Notes: generated by a model not told the origin, from the sequence alone. 64,000 nt of DNA from CAYNEO01 sp964396245 (GCA_964396245.1 CAYNEO010000002.1:82187-146186), one strand, 5' to 3'. Shown: positions 35,522 through 44,984, counted from the first letter of the stretch. Numbers and translations are program-made.

Positions 35522-36655
35522 ATGGCTGCAGGGCGTTTACTAGAACCGGATCTCGGGTTGATCCGCGAAGTAAAGAAAGCCGGGGGCGATTCACTCAAAA
35601 AGTGCTATCAGTGCGCCACCTGCTCCGTTGTTTGCGAACTGTCGCCGGAGAACCGGCCTTTCCCTCGCAAGGAGATGATTCTTTCCCAGTGGGGTCAGAC
35701 CGAGCAGCTGATGAGTGATCCCGATCTCTGGCTCTGTCACCAGTGTAATGACTGCAGCACGAATTGCCCGCGCGGCGCGCGTCCGGGCGACGTCCTCGCG
35801 GCTATTCGAACCTACATATACAAGCACTATGCCTTCCCCCGCTTTATGGGAAGTGCGCTGGCAACGCCAAAAGCCCTGCCGCTGCTGCTGCTGGTACCGA
35901 TGATCGCCATCTTCGCGATGATGATGACTTTCTCGGCAGATTTCGGCTTCATGAGCGGCCCGGTGGAGTTTCAGAACATGATTCCACACGGCTGGATAGA
36001 AGGGCTCTTCATTTCCGGTAACGCTCTTATCTTTCTCTTCGCACTCATCGGGCTGGCACGATTCTACCGAGGACTTCAGACAGCTGACCCCAACCATCAA
36101 GGGCCGGGGTTTCTCTCCAGTCTGTTCATGACGGCGGTAGAGGTTTTTACGCACCGGAATTTCAACAGCTGTAAGACCAACAAGGCGCGTTTCATAGCAC
36201 ACATGCTGGTGCTATTCGGATTTATCGGCGCCATGATCACCGCCGGCCTGGCGCTTATTGCCATGGTCGGTTTCGAGTTCGGCCCGCCTATTCCCCTCTC
36301 CCATCCAATCAAGTGGCTCGGAAATGCCAGCGCTATTGCAGGGTTAGTGGGCACTGGTATACTCATCGTAAGACGGCTCACGAACCGGGACCGCGTGGGA
36401 GCCAACGGGTATTCAGACTGGCTGTTTCTGATTATGCTCTTTCTCGTGTTCCTGACCGGGTGGCTGACCCAGTTTGGCCGCCTGGCAGAAAGTGCTTACT
36501 TTGCATACAGCATTTACTATGTGCACCTTGTCCTGGTCTTTTTTGTCCTGTGGTATATGCCGTACTCGAAGTTCGCGCATATGCTATACCGGGCCATGGC
36601 CCTGGTCTACGCACGGAGTGTCGGTCGCACGGTCGGAATGCGCGCTGCGGCATAG
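35522..36655 (+). CDS. qmoC: Quinone-interacting membrane oxidoreductase subunit QmoC
   Basis: A 377-residue subunit that links menaquinol to the soluble QmoAB and APS reductase. The N-terminal hydrophilic part carries two [4Fe-4S] clusters (CYQCATCSVVCELSP and CHQCNDCSTNCPRGARPGDVL), and the C-terminal part has about six membrane helices of the cytochrome b/NarI type. This fusion of HdrC- and HdrE-like parts defines QmoC. Its partners qmoA and qmoB lie 23-27 kb away on the other strand, which is unusual. It leads an operon with a small membrane protein and a TauE/SafE permease. Confidence 0.95.
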   Translation: MAAGRLLEPDLGLIREVKKAGGDSLKKCYQCATCSVVCELSPENRPFPRKEMILSQWGQTEQLMSDPDLWLCHQCNDCSTNCPRGARPGDVLAAIRTYIYKHYAFPRFMGSALATPKALPLLLLVPMIAIFAMMMTFSADFGFMSGPVEFQNMIPHGWIEGLFISGNALIFLFALIGLARFYRGLQTADPNHQGPGFLSSLFMTAVEVFTHRNFNSCKTNKARFIAHMLVLFGFIGAMITAGLALIAMVGFEFGPPIPLSHPIKWLGNASAIAGLVGTGILIVRRLTNRDRVGANGYSDWLFLIMLFLVFLTGWLTQFGRLAESAYFAYSIYYVHLVLVFFVLWYMPYSKFAHMLYRAMALVYARSVGRTVGMRAAA

Positions 36656-36690
36656 CCTGTCAAACGGGCTCGAACATTGGAGATATCCGC

Positions 36691-36957
36691 ATGACGAATG
36701 TACTTCGCCGGCGCGGTCCGATATTGTTTCTTGCAGTCATATTTGCCCTCCTGCCTCTGGCCATTGTATCTGCGACTGACTCGACCATGTCATTGCATGC
36801 CTCCGGTGGCCTGGACCGGTTTCTCATCAATCTGTACGAGCAGCATCGTATTCTGTATGCGGTTGTCGTGACCGGGGCGACAGCCTTCATCGCCGTTCTC
36901 CTTTCCATCATTACCGAATTGATATTTAAGCTTTTTATCAGCGATCGATTGCGTTAA
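36691..36957 (+). CDS. Small two-helix membrane protein
   Basis: An 88-residue protein starting at ATG 36691 with a GGAG site 8 bp upstream. It has two hydrophobic segments (PILFLAVIFALLPLAIV and ILYAVVVTGATAFIAVLLSI) separated by a polar loop, the first probably a signal anchor. A longer frame upstream is only shadow of qmoC. I do not recognise a family. Its position between QmoC and a TSUP permease suggests an accessory role in sulfur-oxyanion transport or in Qmo assembly. Confidence 0.6.
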   Translation: MTNVLRRRGPILFLAVIFALLPLAIVSATDSTMSLHASGGLDRFLINLYEQHRILYAVVVTGATAFIAVLLSIITELIFKLFISDRLR

Positions 36958-36989
36958 GTTCGGGCAAACCGGACTCTGCGAGGAAACCT

Positions 36990-38042
36990 TTGGATTTTCT
37001 CTCGGTACATCTGCCTATCGCCGATCTCGAATTCAGTGTGGTCGTGCTGCTCGCGGTTGGATTCTGTGTCGGGACGCTCAGCGGCTTTTTCGGCGTTGGC
37101 GGCGGGTGGGTAATCACGCCCCTGCTGAATATCTTTGGTTTTTCCATGCCGCTGGCAATCGGCACAAGTCTTGTCCAGACATTCGGGCAGTCGATCATCG
37201 CGACCGCCAAGCACAGCCGGATGGGCAACGTTGACTGGAAACTCGGCCTGCTGTCTATTCTGGGCTCCATAGCGGGTGTCGAGGTCGGCAAGCAGGCGAT
37301 TTTCTTTCTCGAAGAGATGGGCCTCGCCGGGGTGGTCATAAGGTGGGTGTATATCGTTTTTCTCTCCGGACTGGGAACGTATGTGATGCGCGACTACTTT
37401 GCGACTCGGCGTGCCGAACGGATGCACGCCGCCAGTGGACCGGCAGGCTCGTCGGCTCCCAAGAGCTCCAGTCCGGCGGCCGTCAAGTTTCGCGGTCTGA
37501 CCCTGGGACCCTTCGTCTCACTACCGACATCGGGTATCCAGAGCATTTCATTCTGGTCGCTGTTCATCATATTTTTCGCGGCGGGTTTCCTTTCCGGTTT
37601 CATGGGCGTGGGCGGCGGCTTCATTCTGCTGCCGGCCCTGATTTACCTGGTGGGCGTGCCCACGACGGCCGCAATCGGGACTTCGTTGCTCGGCGTGACG
37701 TTCATGGCCGGCTATGGCAGTTTTATATACTCGCTCTCCGGACAAACGGATTTGATAGCAGCAGCGTTTATGCTGATAGGCGCGTCTTTCGGCACACAAT
37801 TCGGGGCGCTGGCAACGAGATTTATTCACGGTTACGGAATCCGGCTGCTCTTCTCGATCATGTTGCTGCTTGCGGGAGTTTCTGTTGCCCTGAAGCAGGT
37901 CTACTCCATTATCGGGCATCGCATACTTGGTTCTCTTGCCGGAATCGTCGTACTCGGCGCCGCGGGAGCAATGGCGTTGCTGATAATCATGCGGTTACTT
38001 ATCGGGATACGAAAATCACGTGAGGAACAGGGCTATGCATAG
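36990..38042 (+). CDS. TauE/SafE (TSUP) family permease, putative sulfate/sulfite transporter
   Basis: A 350-residue permease starting at TTG with a GAGGAAA site. It has two inverted-repeat halves, each opened by a glycine-rich motif (GFFGVGGGWVITPLL and GFMGVGGGFILLPALI), and about eight to ten membrane helices. TSUP proteins move sulfite, sulfoacetate or sulfate. Its place behind qmoC and next to the sat-apr operon supports sulfate import. No other sulfate permease was found here. Confidence 0.88.
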   Translation: MDFLSVHLPIADLEFSVVVLLAVGFCVGTLSGFFGVGGGWVITPLLNIFGFSMPLAIGTSLVQTFGQSIIATAKHSRMGNVDWKLGLLSILGSIAGVEVGKQAIFFLEEMGLAGVVIRWVYIVFLSGLGTYVMRDYFATRRAERMHAASGPAGSSAPKSSSPAAVKFRGLTLGPFVSLPTSGIQSISFWSLFIIFFAAGFLSGFMGVGGGFILLPALIYLVGVPTTAAIGTSLLGVTFMAGYGSFIYSLSGQTDLIAAAFMLIGASFGTQFGALATRFIHGYGIRLLFSIMLLLAGVSVALKQVYSIIGHRILGSLAGIVVLGAAGAMALLIIMRLLIGIRKSREEQGYA

Positions 38043-38090
38043 TGTAACTTTTGGCAGGTGTGAGTCAATAACGAATGCGGAGAGATAGAT

Positions 38091-38903
38091 ATGTCAATTA
38101 TCACAATCACACGTGGAGCACTACAGCGCACTTTCACCTTTACGGAGGCGTTGGCGACGAGCCTGAACGCAAAAACGATATCGCGTGAGGATGTAATCGA
38201 CCACGGGAAGAAGTACGGCCTCGACCGGTTCGAGCTCTCGAAACTGGGGCTGCTGGAAAAACGCCCGCCGGTGATATGGGATCGGTGGAAAGAACAGCGG
38301 GACACCTTTCTCATCCTCTACAAGGCGTCGCTGATGGACCTGGTGTCGAACGGAAATGTGGTTTACGTCGGTAACATCGGCCGTTTCGTCCTTTCGGACA
38401 TTCCCCGTTTGTTCCGGATTCGGCTGGATGCAACCCAGAAGTACCGGATCGAGCACCGGATGCTGGACTCCGGCGACAGCCGTGCGGAGGCAACGGAGTT
38501 TGTCGATCGTATCGATCAACAGCGTGAGGAATGGGTAAAATTCCTGTACAACGTCGATTACTACGAGCATGCGAACTACGACCTCATTATGAATATCGAG
38601 ACGCTGAGTGTCGAATCGATGGTGAAGATTGCGGAGACGGCCGTATCGTTGCCGGAGTTCACGCAGGATGATCAGACTACCAGGATGATTCGCGATATTC
38701 ACCTGGAGAGCCAGGTTCGGGCACAGTTGAAATTGTCACCGCGAACCAGAGGGATGCAGGTAAAAGTGAAGTGTGACGCCGACAAGGGCGTGGTGACTGT
38801 CAGGGGCAGTCAACCGATGGTTGGAATCGACATCTGGAAATCCGATATTGAAGCCGTTGTGAAGGTGATCGAAGGTGTCGAGACGGTCGAGATTGCCGAC
38901 TGA
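38091..38903 (+). CDS. Cytidylate kinase-like protein with C-terminal BON-like domain
   Basis: A 270-residue protein. Residues ~1-200 resemble the cytidylate kinase-like family (TITRGALQRTFTF, DVIDHGKKYGLDR, a late RMLDSGDSRAEA segment), but the usual GxGxxGK/S P-loop at the N-terminus is replaced by TRGALQRTFTFTEAL, so ATP binding is doubtful. Residues ~205-268 form a BON-like alpha-beta fold (VKVKCDADKGVVTVRGSQP). The function may be regulatory rather than catalytic. It follows the TSUP permease by 48 bp and closes the operon. Related kinase-like proteins accompany TSUP transporters in some sulfur-metabolising bacteria, but this is not proof of function. Confidence 0.75.
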   Translation: MSIITITRGALQRTFTFTEALATSLNAKTISREDVIDHGKKYGLDRFELSKLGLLEKRPPVIWDRWKEQRDTFLILYKASLMDLVSNGNVVYVGNIGRFVLSDIPRLFRIRLDATQKYRIEHRMLDSGDSRAEATEFVDRIDQQREEWVKFLYNVDYYEHANYDLIMNIETLSVESMVKIAETAVSLPEFTQDDQTTRMIRDIHLESQVRAQLKLSPRTRGMQVKVKCDADKGVVTVRGSQPMVGIDIWKSDIEAVVKVIEGVETVEIAD

Positions 38904-38919
38904 CCACTTACGGTAATGC

Positions 38920-38959
38920 AAAAGGGCGCACGTACCTGACTCGCAGGACACATGCGCCC
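38920..38959. terminator. Hairpin between convergent qmoC operon and YeiH gene
   Basis: GGGCGCA (38924-38930) and TGCGCCC (38953-38959) with a 22-nt loop. The AAAA run before it is a T-run on the minus strand, so it best serves the YeiH-type gene and may also stop the plus-strand operon. Confidence 0.65.
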
Positions 38960-39006
38960 GCTCTCGAATAACGGTCCATTCGATACCGGCGGCGGTTCTC
39001 AGCCAA

Positions 39007-40362
39007 TCACTTTATTGCCGTCCAATAGTCCCTGAAGACAATCGTTGACAGGATATACCCCAACGGGACATTGACTATCACACCCGTCGTGAATGCGTAA
39101 AACGGCTTCCACCCAAATTGCAGCAGTTCCTTGAAACGTGTCGTAAGGCCGATACACAGGAATGTGAAGACAAATGTCCAGGTGCGCAGGTTCTTGATCG
39201 GGGCTATCAAATCGGGCTTGAGGACCGAATTGAATTCCTGTGTGTTGTAGCCGGCGGCAACCAGGCTCATGATGATGCTGGCGGCGAAGAAGCCGAGGAC
39301 GAATTTCGGGAACCGATTGCAGACCTCGGCCAGAGCCCGCGTTGACTTTTTCGGCCCAAGATCACCGGGGCCGGTTTCCCAGTAGTAGCAGGCGATGACG
39401 GCGAGGATAAAGGACCAGAGTCCGATCCAGATATCTCGCCCGATAACTTTCATGAGTGTGTATGTCTGGATCGCCGCTTCGCGGCCGATCGCAGCCGCGG
39501 CGGCGAACCCGGCGGCATCGGCAAATTCCGACGTGCCAATCCATGCCCCGGAAACTCCGGCCGGAAGTCCAAGGGCTCGACACGCGAAGGGGAGGATGAA
39601 GATCATGACAATGGCCCATAGCGAAACGATTGAAATTCCTATGGCGACATGATCCTTGTGTGCTTGAACTGATCCGCCGATTGCTATGGCGGCGGAAACC
39701 CCGCAGACGGAGCCGGCGCCGCCCAGGACCGCCGCAAAGCGCTTGTCGAGCTTGAATACCTTGACTGCAACGAACCAGATTGTCAGGAAGGTCGAGACGG
39801 CGACGATGGTGGCCTGAATGAACGCGATCGGGCCGGCGTTAATGATCAATGTGAGAGGCAGGGTCGCCCCGAGCAAGACGATTCCGGTCTTGATATAGTA
39901 CTCGGTTCGCAGCGATGCCTCCATCCATTTGGGAAGCCGGCCGGTATTGCCGATTATCAGCCCCACCAGCAGGGCGACGAGCGGGGCCTCGAGATTGTAA
40001 TCATGCGCGTATTTCCAACTGCTGAAGACCAGGATGCACAGCGAACCGATGAAGATAATGATAAACCCCGGCACATACTGCTTGAGTCGAAAGCCCATAA
40101 TTTTCGAGCTGATCGAGAAGACGATCGTGAACGCCCCGAAGAGCAGGAGATACCACAGCCATTGCGATGCGAAGCTCTGAAGCACCGTGTCAAAGCTCAC
40201 CCACTGAGGCGGTGTGATAGCAATGGGGCGGATGGTACTGCTGGAATAGAAGAAAATGATGGCGACGATGACAATGCCGAGCCCCATCCAGATAGCCCAG
40301 TAATCCTCCTTTTTCCATAAATCTGACCATGAGAACTGAATACCCGATGTTTCTCCCTGCAT
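39007..40362 (-). CDS. YeiH-family (UPF0324) putative sulfate exporter/transporter
   Basis: A 451-residue membrane protein of about eleven helices. The core runs from EAPLVALLVGLIIGNTG to the C-terminus and matches the UPF0324/YeiH (putative sulfate exporter) family. Key segments are GGAGSVCGVSAAIAIGGSVQAHKDHVAIGISIV and GTSEFADAAGFAAAAAIG. The N-terminal ~90 residues with two or three extra helices lengthen it beyond the usual ~340 residues. It lies 154 bp downstream of hemB. The substrate is not settled; sulfite or another sulfur compound is plausible. Confidence 0.82.
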   Translation of the reverse strand: MQGETSGIQFSWSDLWKKEDYWAIWMGLGIVIVAIIFFYSSSTIRPIAITPPQWVSFDTVLQSFASQWLWYLLLFGAFTIVFSISSKIMGFRLKQYVPGFIIIFIGSLCILVFSSWKYAHDYNLEAPLVALLVGLIIGNTGRLPKWMEASLRTEYYIKTGIVLLGATLPLTLIINAGPIAFIQATIVAVSTFLTIWFVAVKVFKLDKRFAAVLGGAGSVCGVSAAIAIGGSVQAHKDHVAIGISIVSLWAIVMIFILPFACRALGLPAGVSGAWIGTSEFADAAGFAAAAAIGREAAIQTYTLMKVIGRDIWIGLWSFILAVIACYYWETGPGDLGPKKSTRALAEVCNRFPKFVLGFFAASIIMSLVAAGYNTQEFNSVLKPDLIAPIKNLRTWTFVFTFLCIGLTTRFKELLQFGWKPFYAFTTGVIVNVPLGYILSTIVFRDYWTAIK

Positions 40363-40516
40363 GACACCCTCCTTTCCGACCTGATGATGCGGCTTTGGTC
40401 GCAGTGGAAAAGACTACGGTTTTATGAAATCATAGTCAATCGCAGGGGGCGCGGTCAATATTGAAAAATCCCGCTCTGGTTACGGCAGGTAGCGGCTCGA
40501 AATTGTAACGAACAGG

Positions 40517-41488
40517 TCAGAAGAGCCACCCGGCGACGTCCGGCGCATGGTAGGAGATGATTATATTTGCTCCGGCACGCTTGATCGACGTCAGGATTTC
40601 GAGTACCAGCTGACGTTCATCGGCCAGACGCTCACGCGCCGCCATCTTGACCATAGCGTACTCGCCGCTGACGTTGTATGCTGCCAGCGGGATATCGAAT
40701 CGCTCACGCGCCTGCGTGATAATGTCCAGATAAGCGAGGGCCGGCTTGACCATGACGATATCGGCGCCTTCGTCAATGTCCTGCCGTATCTCTTTCATCG
40801 CCTCGGTGGCATTAGGAGGATCCATCTGGTAGCCCCTGCGGTCTCCGAATTGCGGCGCCGAACCGGCGGCCTCACGAAACGGACCATAAAACGCCGATGC
40901 ATACTTGGCGGAATATGACATGATCGCCGTATTCTCGTAGCCGTTTGCGTCCAGGGCCTGCCGGATGGCGTGAACCCTTCCGTCCATCATATCCGACGGC
41001 GCGACCATATCGACTCCGGCGTTGGCGTGTGTCAGAGCCTGACGGGCGAGAACATCCAGAGTGGCGTCGTTGTCGACCCGGCCATTTTTGATGATGCCGC
41101 AGTGCCCGTGATCGGTGTACTCGCACAGGCAGACATCCGTGATAACCAGGATCTCCGGGTTTCGTGACTTGATTTCCATGACAGCACGCTGGACAACACC
41201 ATTTTCTTGGAGTGATGACGAGCCGATCGCGTCCTTGCTCTTCGGGATTCCGAACAAGAGCACCCCGGGGATACCGAGGTCGTATATACGCTGGGCCTCT
41301 TCTGCAATCATACCGACCGGGAAGTGGGAGACGCCGGGCATCGATGTTACTGCTTGAGGCTCATCGATAATCTCGCTTACGAAGAGTGGGTAGATAAAGT
41401 CGGATGGATGCAGGCGCGTTTCCTGGAGCAGGCGGCGCATGGCGTCACTCTTGCGCAACCGTCTGGAACGGGACACCGGAAATTTCAC
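40517..41488 (-). CDS. hemB: Porphobilinogen synthase (delta-aminolevulinate dehydratase)
   Basis: A 323-residue enzyme that joins two aminolevulinates into porphobilinogen. The zinc-binding motif DVCLCEYTDHGHCG (three cysteines) marks the Zn-dependent class. The Schiff-base lysines lie in MSYSAKYASAFYGPF and MVKPALAYLD. It is last in the hemA-sirC-cobA/hemD-hemB run and abuts the fusion gene. In this setting the tetrapyrrole made is most likely siroheme for DsrAB. Confidence 0.96.
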   Translation of the reverse strand: MKFPVSRSRRLRKSDAMRRLLQETRLHPSDFIYPLFVSEIIDEPQAVTSMPGVSHFPVGMIAEEAQRIYDLGIPGVLLFGIPKSKDAIGSSSLQENGVVQRAVMEIKSRNPEILVITDVCLCEYTDHGHCGIIKNGRVDNDATLDVLARQALTHANAGVDMVAPSDMMDGRVHAIRQALDANGYENTAIMSYSAKYASAFYGPFREAAGSAPQFGDRRGYQMDPPNATEAMKEIRQDIDEGADIVMVKPALAYLDIITQARERFDIPLAAYNVSGEYAMVKMAARERLADERQLVLEILTSIKRAGANIIISYHAPDVAGWLF

Positions 41489-43039
41489 TTATGACCTCCC
41501 GACAGGTTGAGAGCTGTAATAAGCGACCATCTCTTCTACCATCGTCGGAATCGAGTGTACCTTTGCTTCGATGGTCACTTCAAGTCCCTGATCCACCGCA
41601 TGCCGCGTAGTTGAGGGACCTATAGACACGATATCGGCATGCCGGGTTACCTGGCGAATTTCCTCGGCGCTCAGGTGGGATGAGAGATAATCGACGGTCG
41701 AACCGCTGCTGAACATGATGATGTCCGGCGGCTCGGCAAGCAACTTTTCCTTGAATCCGCCCGGCCAATTCGGCGCATATGTCTCGTAGACAGTCAAACC
41801 GATAACGTCCGCGCCGGCTTCGGTCAGTGTATCAGCCACCGTGTTGTCGGAGAGGTTGCCCTGCACCCGGATCACGAGAGTGTCGTTTACCTCGACACTG
41901 GCGGCCATTTGCTCGGCCAACTCGGCGACGGTGGCGACGGTTGGCATAAAATCGGCCGAGAGCCGGTAGGATTCGAGCGCCCGCGATGTCCCTGAGCCGA
42001 CGGCCGCAATTTTGTATTCGCCCAGTCGGCGCACGTCCCCCATCTCCCGGGCAAATTGATCCATGAAATACCTGACACCATTTTCACTCGTAAAAACCAG
42101 CCATTTCCGGCCGGCCGGCATTCGATGGCATTGGTCCCAGGCGGATTTGTCGATATACTCGCGTGTCGCAATGGTCTGATACGGAAGAACCTCTGCTCCA
42201 AGGCTGCGGAGCCGGCAGTACAAGTCCGAAGCTTGATCGGCGGGGCGGGTTACCATTATGCGTTTTCCGAGGAGCGGCTTATTCGAAAACCACTCGACCG
42301 CTTCCCTGAAATCGACAACCTCGCCGACACAGATAAGCGCCGGAGGCTGTACGTTTTCTTCTGCGACGCGATCAGGCAGGTCTGTCAGAGGAGCATCGAT
42401 AATTCTTTGTGATGGAGAGGTCGCCCGTTCTATCGCGCAGCTTGGCGTGTCGGCGGGCATACCGCCCTCGATCAGTTTTTCAACGATGTTCTTGATCTCG
42501 CCGACACCCATATAAATCACTAACGTGCCGTTATGCCCCTGTGACACCCAATTCCATGGTACGGACGTGACCTCCTTGTCCTTAGCTTTGTGACCGGTGG
42601 CAAACATAACCCACGATGCTCTTGTCCGGTCGGTGACCGGTATGCCGGCATACGCTGCACCGGCGATACCGGCGGTGATGCCGGGGACGACAACGTACGG
42701 CACGTTGTTTTCTTTGAGGAAGCGAGCCTCTTCCCCGCCACGGCCAAAGACGAATGGGTCGCCGCCCTTGAGACGGGCCACGCGCTTTCCGTCCCGGGCA
42801 AGTCTGACCAGCAGGTGGTCGATTTCCTCCTGCGGTACCGGATGATCGCCCGCCTTCTTTCCCACATAGTACTTCTCTACTTTTTCACTTAGGCGGATGA
42901 CCAATTCCAGGGGTACCAGGTTATCGAACACGACGGCATCGGCGCCAAACAGCAAGTCCCTGCCCTTGACAGTGATCAGATCGGGATCACCCGGACCTGC
43001 GCCGATGAGGTAAACAGTGCCGTCGGTGGATTCGCTCAT
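41489..43039 (-). CDS. Uroporphyrinogen-III C-methyltransferase / uroporphyrinogen-III synthase fusion
   Basis: A 516-residue fusion. Residues 1-~245 are the SAM-dependent methyltransferase CobA (VYLIGAGPGDPDLITVKG, LKGGDPFVFGRGGEE), which makes precorrin-2. Residues ~255-516 are HemD (from KRIMVTRPADQASDLYCRL), which closes the tetrapyrrole ring. Together with the dehydrogenase next door this gives siroheme precursors. hemC, needed between HemB and HemD, is missing from the cluster and must be elsewhere. Confidence 0.93.
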   Translation of the reverse strand: MSESTDGTVYLIGAGPGDPDLITVKGRDLLFGADAVVFDNLVPLELVIRLSEKVEKYYVGKKAGDHPVPQEEIDHLLVRLARDGKRVARLKGGDPFVFGRGGEEARFLKENNVPYVVVPGITAGIAGAAYAGIPVTDRTRASWVMFATGHKAKDKEVTSVPWNWVSQGHNGTLVIYMGVGEIKNIVEKLIEGGMPADTPSCAIERATSPSQRIIDAPLTDLPDRVAEENVQPPALICVGEVVDFREAVEWFSNKPLLGKRIMVTRPADQASDLYCRLRSLGAEVLPYQTIATREYIDKSAWDQCHRMPAGRKWLVFTSENGVRYFMDQFAREMGDVRRLGEYKIAAVGSGTSRALESYRLSADFMPTVATVAELAEQMAASVEVNDTLVIRVQGNLSDNTVADTLTEAGADVIGLTVYETYAPNWPGGFKEKLLAEPPDIIMFSSGSTVDYLSSHLSAEEIRQVTRHADIVSIGPSTTRHAVDQGLEVTIEAKVHSIPTMVEEMVAYYSSQPVGRS

Positions 43040-43071
43040 ACAAGTAACCCAATAATGGGGTGTGGAGATGC

Positions 43072-43710
43072 TCAGCGTTCGAGCATAAGATCGAGTTGAC
43101 TTTCTATCTGCTCCTCGCTCATTTCCTTTATCATGGTCTTCCAGTCTGCTTCGACAAATCGTCCGAAGCAGGCCATACGCTGTTCCATATCATCCGGCCA
43201 GCGAGCCTGCGTCTTTTTCCTGAACGCCGCGGCGTACTGCATGATCTTGTTCCAGTGTTCGGGAAAGACGTTGTCCAGTATCATGCGAAGCTGTCCGGAG
43301 AGAAACGGTGCTTTGCCATCGGTCGACACCGCCACGGTCAGACTGTCTCTCTTCACCACGGCGGGAAAAATAAAGTCGCACAGGGCAGGATTATCGACGA
43401 CGTTTACGAGTACTCCCGCGCCCCGGGCATCGTCGTGTACCTGCTTGTTGACATCGGTACTGTCACTGGCTGAAATAACAAGACCATAGGCCCCTGCTTC
43501 CGGAGATTTGTACTCACGCTTCTCGAGTTTGAGCAGGCCGTTGCCGGCAAAGAACTCAATCTTATCGTGCGGCTCAGGCGCCACCACGGTCAGGTCGACA
43601 TCGTAATCGAGCAGCGTTTCAATTTTCCGAAGGGCAACATTACCGCCGCCGACAATGAGGCAGGGTTTGTTCTTTACGGACACATTTATCGGCAGATATT
43701 TATTGGCCAT
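43072..43710 (-). CDS. Precorrin-2 dehydrogenase / sirohydrochlorin ferrochelatase-like
   Basis: A 212-residue CysG-N/Met8/SirC-type protein with an NAD-binding start LPINVSVKNKPCLIVGGGNVALRKIETLL. It oxidises precorrin-2 to sirohydrochlorin, and some members also insert iron. The gene sits between hemA and the cobA-hemD fusion, as in many siroheme operons. Whether it also chelates iron is unclear from the sequence. Confidence 0.92.
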   Translation of the reverse strand: MANKYLPINVSVKNKPCLIVGGGNVALRKIETLLDYDVDLTVVAPEPHDKIEFFAGNGLLKLEKREYKSPEAGAYGLVISASDSTDVNKQVHDDARGAGVLVNVVDNPALCDFIFPAVVKRDSLTVAVSTDGKAPFLSGQLRMILDNVFPEHWNKIMQYAAAFRKKTQARWPDDMEQRMACFGRFVEADWKTMIKEMSEEQIESQLDLMLER

Positions 43711-43727
43711 GGCAAATCAAATCTCCG

Positions 43728-44948
43728 TCAGTCTGAATTCCTGGTAGTTCTTACTTTTACATGCAGCAGGTGGTCCACCAGCTGTCGGGTAGCCCGGTCA
43801 ACTTCGACCTGAAGTCCCGGGGGCAGTTTTTCGAGTAACTCGCTGATCTCGTGCCGGCGAATTGACTCGAATGAATTGTCAAGTCCGTTATAAAGTGGTT
43901 CGTAACGAACATGCTCGAACCAGTAGACGAACTCGGCGAGCTTGCGCTCGATTATCTGTTCGACCTGCGGAATAGCCTGCTCCCGGCGGGCCTGCTGCTC
44001 TTTGACAAATTGCTTGATGGCTTCGAGGTCATGGACCTCCACCAGAGGATTTGTCCCGTTGTCATATTCGACATCTCGAGGCACCGCAAGGTCCACGATG
44101 AACAGCTTTCGGTCCGGCTGCGACCCCGCCGCATCATCAATCATTTGACGGCTGATTACCGAGTGCGGGGCACCGGTGCATGAAATCACGATATCAGCAC
44201 GCGACAGCAATCGGGGAAGTTCATCAAGCCCGAAGGCTTCGGCCTTATACTTCTCGGCCAGAGCGACAGCTTTTGACAGGGTCCGGTTGGCGAATATGAA
44301 GCGGCCGCCATCGGATGCGGTGAGGTTCGATGCTGCGAGGGCGATCATCTGATTGACTCCCACAAACAGCACGACGGGCGATTCCGTGTCACCAAGTCGG
44401 GCTTTCAGCAGGTCGACGGCGGCACTGCTGACCGAGCAGGCGCCCTTGCCCATCTCGGTATCTGTTCGCACTTCCTTACCGACGCGGAAGGCCTGGTGAA
44501 GCAGGCGGTGCAGGACTTTCCCGGCACTCTTGAGCGTACAGGCAGAACTGTAGGCTTCCTTGACCTGACCGACAATCTGGTTTTCGCCGATCACCATCGA
44601 GTCGATACCGGCCGTAACCCGGAACAGGTGACGGGCGGTGTGCCGGTTCTTGCGGATATAGAAGCTGTCCTTCAGATCAGTGATGTCCTGACCTTTGAAT
44701 TCCCGGAAGAAAAGCCGGGCTATGGAGAAAGGTTCGCGGTCCGAATCGGCAACAAAGTACAGCTCCACCCGGTTGCAGGTAGAGAGCACCAGTGACTCTT
44801 TCACCGTGGGCAGCGCGTTGAGAATGGCGTTCGCCCGGGCGATCTCTTCCCTGCCGATCTGGAGCCGTTCGCGTTGTTCGAGCGTCGATGATCGGTGATT
44901 GATCCCGACCACACACAGATACCACTGGCCAACTGCCATTATCCGCAA
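43728..44948 (-). CDS. hemA: Glutamyl-tRNA reductase
   Basis: A 406-residue NADPH-dependent enzyme that makes glutamate-1-semialdehyde from Glu-tRNA. The catalytic Cys lies in LSTCNRVELYF near residue 60, and the GENQIVGQVKEAY motif follows. The C-terminal dimer domain is complete. It starts 36 bp after the stop of the FAD/rhodanese gene, so cotranscription with the dsr run is possible. hemL is not in the window. Confidence 0.96.
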   Translation of the reverse strand: MRIMAVGQWYLCVVGINHRSSTLEQRERLQIGREEIARANAILNALPTVKESLVLSTCNRVELYFVADSDREPFSIARLFFREFKGQDITDLKDSFYIRKNRHTARHLFRVTAGIDSMVIGENQIVGQVKEAYSSACTLKSAGKVLHRLLHQAFRVGKEVRTDTEMGKGACSVSSAAVDLLKARLGDTESPVVLFVGVNQMIALAASNLTASDGGRFIFANRTLSKAVALAEKYKAEAFGLDELPRLLSRADIVISCTGAPHSVISRQMIDDAAGSQPDRKLFIVDLAVPRDVEYDNGTNPLVEVHDLEAIKQFVKEQQARREQAIPQVEQIIERKLAEFVYWFEHVRYEPLYNGLDNSFESIRRHEISELLEKLPPGLQVEVDRATRQLVDHLLHVKVRTTRNSD

Positions 44949-44984
44949 TTTCCTTTCTGGACTTTCACGACCAAATATACCCTG

